The notes beneath the pieces are model-generated. The model made no database searches and was not told the DNA's origin. It saw only the letters and a program-made list of their open reading frames with translations. Shown here one piece after another: positions 11,441 through 14,904 of a DNA stretch of 14,904 nucleotides. Origin of the DNA: Prevotella sp. (GTDB taxonomy: Bacteria > Bacteroidota > Bacteroidia > Bacteroidales > Bacteroidaceae); assembly GCA_016291915.1 (NCBI GenBank), contig JAEEZP010000208.1, positions 1 to 14,904 on the forward strand. Reading direction: 5' to 3'. Every line of letters begins with the position of its first letter. The first letter of the stretch is position 1. The position numbers were made by a program, and so were the translations under genes.

Positions 11441-13849
11441 TTACTCTTTCACTTTTACTTGGAGTTCCCCACTAACTATGCGACCCTCGCTGGTCAGTCC
11501 CTCTGCATGGATGACATATGTTGTGGGTAGGTCAGCACTGAAGAAGGAGAGTTGAAGGTTGTGACCCTGACCCATTCGCAGATAAGGATTCCAGTAGAGT
11601 GTGCGTCGCTGGTCGGGATCCATAGACAGAGGCTTTTCACCTGGTTTGTAGCGGGGGAAATAGTAGTCAGCCGGCTGCTGATAACCCATCAGGTTGACAA
11701 TACGGTTATTGAAGGGAGAGTCGGATGGAGTAACCAGACCACTTCGCGTTGTCACGTTCAGCACGCCGCAGTTCGCCTCGCCCCACACCCATGCCTTCGA
11801 ACCTAAGTAAAGGTCGATATGGTCAATATCGTTGATGTCCAGGTCATCATATGTTAAGTTAGGGATATACATGCCGTTGACATAGAGTTTGACGAGCGAT
11901 GATCTCTGCATTGGGTTCGGTCCCGTCCAACGTCGACCGAGGAATCGATCTAACATTGAACCATATAGGTCGTCAGCTGTTATGCGTCCACTGCCGGGAT
12001 CTGTCCAGAGAATATTCGTGTCAAGCAGCAGCATGTTCACGTTGGGATACTGGCCGTTAGCTATTTTTTCATGATCCCACGAGAGCGTTGTATTCTCATA
12101 GTCGGCAACCCTGCTGCGGCCTTTAACTACGACTTCATCGAGCACGTAGCTGTCGTGGGCATAGCGATCGAGCAGTTCATCGTCGATGTTCATCCATGGA
12201 AGTACACGTATCCGTTGATGACTACCTCCCAACTGTGGTGTACTGGGCATCAGTTGGCGGTCTGTCTCTACGTAACACCTCTTTTTCTTCTGCCGGAGTG
12301 CATAGATAAAGGCCTCAGCATCATCAGGGAAATTCAATCCTCGAAACTCAAAGTGACCTGTCGAGTCGGTTTTTGCCGTATCGATATGGTTTTGTTTGGT
12401 GATGGCAAGCACCACCTCGGCACCCTCAACGGGTTTGTTGGCAAAGACTTGCCGTACTCGCCCCGTTATACTCTGTTCGCATTCTTTCTCTATGGCAGGC
12501 TCAGCGTAGTGGCATTGAAGCACCTGACCGATATCATATCGTCGCCAACCGTTAACCATCATCAGCAGATCAAGTTGTTCGCGCTGATAGGTAGGCTGGA
12601 AATAGTCATCCAACGATCCAGAGAGTCCCTGCAAGTCGCTGGCCAGAAGCAGCTGACTCCACAGTGAGGGTGAATGGCGTCCTTGAGTGACGGCATCATC
12701 AGTAACCGTCAACGAGAGGAAAGCCATCTCCTGGGCATGGAGGTCGGCCAACTGGAGGTTCAGTGGAATACTGTCACGCTGTCCATAACTCGTTTTTTCA
12801 GTGCTAATGCGAAGAGTGGTCTGCTGTGAGGTGTTGTTGGAGAATACAAGACGTTCACTTACCACATGACATTCGTTATCCACCAGCATCAGATTGTTGA
12901 CACCAGCGGGCAACGAGCTCATCGGCAGGTGATAGTTCTTGCCTGCTTGAACAGGAAACATACGGACCAAACGTCCCCGGCAGAGAACGAGGAGAGTTAA
13001 GGGACGAGGGGCGAGTGAATGAGGGGGCGTTAGAATGCTGACCAGCACTTTATCCTTCTTGACACGGCAGTGCAGGCAAGCCACATCATTACGGGCTGAG
13101 GGCAGCGGAAAATGATAGGTTTGTCCTGTGCGGTCGCGGAACATGGCTTCATAATGTTCCCCAACTTCAACCTTTAAGGGAAAGAGGCCGCGCCCCTGGT
13201 GACTGGTATTGAAACGGCTCACCACCCTACCTTGGCTGTCCATCACGTCACCACTGATATCAAGGGTGTCACCTGTGGTCGTCATAGCCTCGAAGGCCAC
13301 CGTCGTGGTGGTGCCCTCCACCAGATAGCCTCCTTCAGGGAAGAAGCTCAGAAGGGGTTTGATGGTCTGCTTCGTCTTTGTCGGTGTCTTCGGCTCAGCG
13401 GGTTGTTGGTCGCCCACCTGGATAGGCACAAGACAGTCGTACCCTTTCACCTGGGCGCTGTAGAGTGTATAGGCCCACAGATAATAGATACCAGGGGTCA
13501 GATCGACGGGCAGCGCCAGATAGCCAGTATAGAGGTTGTTGGATGCAATGAGACGCTTACGGTCCAGCGAGCGGTTTCTCTGTCCCCCCAGCAGTTCTAC
13601 ATACACGAACTGGTTGTCTATCTGGGGCACGAGTGTAGCTGCATCCGCCACGTAGGCTTTCACCCTGACAGTGTCGCCTGCCAACAGCACTGTGCGGTCG
13701 ACGTGCAGGGCCACTTTCTCTTGTGGAAACCTACGTAGCTGCTCCTTCAGTCGCACAACCACACTATCCACTTGTGCACACATTGGCAGAGCAGATATCA
13801 ATAACAGCAAAATTGCGCAAAATAGTGAACGAGGTACTCTAGTGTCCAT
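11441..13849 (-). CDS. MG2 / carboxypeptidase-regulatory / TonB-plug-like cell-envelope protein without a barrel
   Basis: An 802-residue exported protein. Residues 1-25 are a Sec signal peptide (cleavage near MCA-Q). Residues about 40-145 look like an alpha-2-macroglobulin MG2 domain (KVALHVDRTVLLAGDTVRVK, then PGIYYLWAYT), followed by further beta-sandwich modules to about 450. Residues 458-510 form a carboxypeptidase-regulatory-like domain (SITGRVRQ, PVEGAEVVL, TDSTGHFEFRGLNF). Residues 568-705 resemble a TonB receptor plug: VLDEVVVKGRS, then LVKLYVNGMYI, IDHIDLYLGSKA and GVLNVTTRSG. The protein ends about 100 residues later, so the 22-stranded barrel of a real receptor is missing. Such barrel-less proteins are found in Bacteroidota; they may act in envelope assembly or binding. 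No partner gene is adjacent. Domain calls are by eye. Confidence 0.78.
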   Translation of the reverse strand: MDTRVPRSLFCAILLLLISALPMCAQVDSVVVRLKEQLRRFPQEKVALHVDRTVLLAGDTVRVKAYVADAATLVPQIDNQFVYVELLGGQRNRSLDRKRLIASNNLYTGYLALPVDLTPGIYYLWAYTLYSAQVKGYDCLVPIQVGDQQPAEPKTPTKTKQTIKPLLSFFPEGGYLVEGTTTTVAFEAMTTTGDTLDISGDVMDSQGRVVSRFNTSHQGRGLFPLKVEVGEHYEAMFRDRTGQTYHFPLPSARNDVACLHCRVKKDKVLVSILTPPHSLAPRPLTLLVLCRGRLVRMFPVQAGKNYHLPMSSLPAGVNNLMLVDNECHVVSERLVFSNNTSQQTTLRISTEKTSYGQRDSIPLNLQLADLHAQEMAFLSLTVTDDAVTQGRHSPSLWSQLLLASDLQGLSGSLDDYFQPTYQREQLDLLMMVNGWRRYDIGQVLQCHYAEPAIEKECEQSITGRVRQVFANKPVEGAEVVLAITKQNHIDTAKTDSTGHFEFRGLNFPDDAEAFIYALRQKKKRCYVETDRQLMPSTPQLGGSHQRIRVLPWMNIDDELLDRYAHDSYVLDEVVVKGRSRVADYENTTLSWDHEKIANGQYPNVNMLLLDTNILWTDPGSGRITADDLYGSMLDRFLGRRWTGPNPMQRSSLVKLYVNGMYIPNLTYDDLDINDIDHIDLYLGSKAWVWGEANCGVLNVTTRSGLVTPSDSPFNNRIVNLMGYQQPADYYFPRYKPGEKPLSMDPDQRRTLYWNPYLRMGQGHNLQLSFFSADLPTTYVIHAEGLTSEGRIVSGELQVKVKE

Positions 13850-13885
13850 TCGTCTTGCTTTTCAAGTAAGGTTTTATTTCTGATG

Positions 13886-13917
13886 CAAAAATACAACTTA
13901 TTTCAATATACTCCAAA
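13886..13917 (-). promoter_or_regulatory. Promoter of the 802-residue gene
   Basis: On the minus strand, TTTG (13917-13914), a 20-bp spacer, then TATTTTTG (13893-13886), a full match to the Bacteroides consensus. The leader to the ATG at 13849 is about 30 bases. Confidence 0.7.
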
Positions 13918-13934
13918 TTAATCAAACTAAAATG

Positions 13935-13981
13935 AACACCGGAACCACCCCGTTCCGGCGGATATGTCATCCGCCGGTGTT
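13935..13981. repeat. Contiguous three-way-junction palindrome
   Basis: Every base belongs to one fold: outer stem AACACC (13935-13940) with GGTGTT (13976-13981); inner stem one GGAAC (13941-13945), loop CACCCC, GTTCC (13952-13956); inner stem two GGCGGAT (13957-13963), loop ATGTC, ATCCGCC (13969-13975). All pairs are Watson-Crick and no base is unpaired at the junction. It overlaps the left RAYT-flanking element and lies in the gap between the RAYT 3' end and the promoter of the 802-residue gene. Confidence 0.85.
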
Positions 13982-14007
13982 GAATATTAGGATCTGTGAT
14001 CCGCAAA
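13942..14007 (+). repeat. Left REP-like two-hairpin element flanking the RAYT
   Basis: Hairpin one is GGCGGAT-ATGTC-ATCCGCC (13957-13975) and hairpin two GGATC-TGT-GATCC (13990-14002), followed by GCAAA. A diverged copy of the whole element lies in the opposite orientation at 14636-14698, on the other side of the transposase gene. The last 18 bases of the two copies agree at 15 positions by hand alignment, and the hairpins fall in the same places although their stem sequences differ. REP-like palindromes bracketing a RAYT gene are the expected substrate arrangement. Confidence 0.6.
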
Positions 14008-14051
14008 AAGTTCTTTATATTAAACGTTCGCTGCTCCATGTTTATTGTCGT

Positions 14052-14600
14052 TCATCTTACGATAGTAACTTTCAATATCCCATCCTGTCCGTGATAGTTA
14101 CGGGCAGAGCTATATAAGTAGTCCTCAGGGCTTTCTACTATTTCCTGACGCACAGGGTTCTGATGAATGTAATCAAGTTTCTGTTTTAAAAAGTCATAGG
14201 AGTATAATTGTTCAATATAATTATCATCCTGCCAAAACTTGAAGTTAGTAACCTTATTGTCGTTTTCGCCTCGAAACTTACATCGGTTGAGAATCAATTC
14301 TTTCCTGCTTTCCTGTGGGTTGTTTTGTATCGCTTTAATGAGAGTCTTGCTGGTATATTTCTTAAAGTCACGAAGCGTGTCAGAAAGAACATAGCCATCC
14401 CTTGTTCCTATTACCATGTGCAGATGATTGGTCATCAGAACCCAGGCATAGATTTCTAATCCTTTATTAGCCTGACAGTATTCTAACGATTCTGTCACAA
14501 TATGTTTATATGTTGGTCGTGTGAATATATCCATCCAATCAATGACAGTAGATGTGATGAAATATAGTTTCTTTGATAGTGTCGTAGTCTTTATTCCCAT
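14052..14600 (-). CDS. REP-associated tyrosine transposase (RAYT, Y1_Tnp/IS200-like)
   Basis: A 182-residue HUH-type single-strand nuclease related to IS200/IS605 TnpA; RAYTs cut and join at REP hairpins and are usually domesticated single-copy genes. The HUH metal site is His59-Leu-His61 in WVLMTNHLHMVIG. Tyr144 in LDYIHQNPVR is the likely nucleophile, in the same context as Tyr115 of E. coli TnpA-REP as I recall it. LRDFKKYTSK (76-85), FWQDDNYIEQ and the ending PEDYLYSSARNYHG are typical of the Bacteroidota group. I chose ATG 14600; a TTG at 14630 would add ten residues but lies against the right element. All family blocks are present, so the gene looks intact. It is bracketed by inverted hairpin elements and abuts a broken RHS gene. 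Confidence 0.9.
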   Translation of the reverse strand: MGIKTTTLSKKLYFITSTVIDWMDIFTRPTYKHIVTESLEYCQANKGLEIYAWVLMTNHLHMVIGTRDGYVLSDTLRDFKKYTSKTLIKAIQNNPQESRKELILNRCKFRGENDNKVTNFKFWQDDNYIEQLYSYDFLKQKLDYIHQNPVRQEIVESPEDYLYSSARNYHGQDGILKVTIVR

Positions 14601-14622
14601 TTTACGTATTATGATGTTTCCA

Positions 14623-14904
14623 TTATTCAAGTTTATTTGCGGATAGCATATCCGCCATTATTAACATCGGGATAACATATGCCGATGAACGGGTGGTCGT
14701 GACCGTCATCTCCGGTAAGGCTTCCGTAACGACCCTGCCTGCTTCGTCGTACGTATAGGTGACGGGGGTGTCTGACCCATGCCGGCTTTGGGTGAGTTCT
14801 CCGAATGCGTTGTATTCGTATGTGTAATTACCGATGTCGGAGGCGCTGGAAGATATCTTGTTTCCGAAGATATCATACGTCATGCTGATGTATGTGTGCG
14901 GACC
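14623..14904 (-). pseudogene. RHS/YD-repeat protein, C-terminal fragment, probably truncated
   Basis: The frame is open from the right window edge to a TAA at 14623-14625. The visible part has two YD repeats: YDIFGNKISSSASDIGNYTYEYNAFGELTQ and YTYDEAGRVVTEALP. RHS/YD-repeat proteins are large secreted or toxin-delivering shells. After TVTTT (near 14698) the repeat pattern stops and the remaining residues (SSAYVIPMLIMADMLSANKLE) are simply the translation of the REP-like element at 14636-14698. The gene therefore seems cut at that element and no RHS-like sequence reappears on the far side of the transposase. Whether the rest of the gene upstream is intact is outside the window. Confidence 0.75.
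14636..14698 (-). repeat. Right REP-like two-hairpin element flanking the RAYT
   Basis: Read on the minus strand: hairpin one CATCGG (14687-14682), 11-base loop, CCGATG (14670-14665); hairpin two GCGGATA (14655-14649), loop TGC, TATCCGC (14645-14639), then AAA. It is an inverted, diverged copy of the element at 13942-14007. Its second hairpin also contains the 18-mer GGCGGATATGCTATCCGC, matching at 16 of 18 bases the first hairpin of the left copy. It overlaps the end of the RHS frame and lies just upstream of the transposase start. Confidence 0.6.

Noticed and set aside
12071..12667. 198-codon plus-strand ORF opposite the 802-residue gene
   Set aside because: Composition is that of a reverse-complement shadow, it has no recognisable domain or promoter, and the opposite strand has clear domains and a consensus promoter.
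14601..14630. TTG start at 14630 for the RAYT (MNNGNIIIRK extension)
   Set aside because: The family begins close to the ATG at 14600 and the extension lies next to the right hairpin element; probably untranslated leader.

Overview
The window reads as chromosomal DNA of a member of the Bacteroidota, most like Bacteroidales of the Prevotella group. Seen in sequence: several promoters fit the Bacteroides-type consensus (TTTG, about 19-21 bp, TAnnTTTG), most genes have A/T-rich leaders without a Shine-Dalgarno, and several protein families are typical of the phylum (DUF4369/TlpA thioredoxins, NusB with a long N-terminal extension, DUF5606, a Ctc-type L25, an MG2/plug-type surface protein, a lipoprotein with an acidic stretch after its lipid cysteine). 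The genus is an inference.

Left part (1-3063): the 3' end of one thioredoxin-like gene and a complete DUF4369/TlpA thiol-disulfide protein on the plus strand. About 1 kb without long genes follows. It holds a 13-bp-stem hairpin, seven tandem 22-bp repeats, and a compact unit of promoter, two paralogous 31-codon ORFs sharing the tail FLSMCTGM[V/I]P, ORF debris and a strong intrinsic terminator. Then comes a coiled-coil AraC-type regulator.

Centre (3077-8911): a minus-strand group rplY-pth-S4 RNA-binding protein (translation and ribosome quality), divergent from a tight plus-strand operon nusB-yajC-YbbR-coaE-DUF5606 that ends in an intrinsic terminator. Next is an hsp20 gene with an unusually perfect Shine-Dalgarno that an upstream CUCCU segment could mask.

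Right part (9074-14904), all minus strand: gpx-trxB, a plausible peroxide-defence pair in which the thioredoxin system would feed the peroxidase; a tyrosine-rich, probably surface-exposed lipoprotein; an 802-residue MG2/carboxypeptidase-regulatory/plug-like protein without a TonB barrel; a REP-associated tyrosine transposase (RAYT) bracketed by two inverted, diverged two-hairpin elements; and the broken 3' end of an RHS/YD-repeat gene.

Most of the window is housekeeping. The parts most worth pursuing are the paired 31-codon ORFs, the RAYT with its flanking hairpin elements, and the possible RNA thermometer on hsp20.
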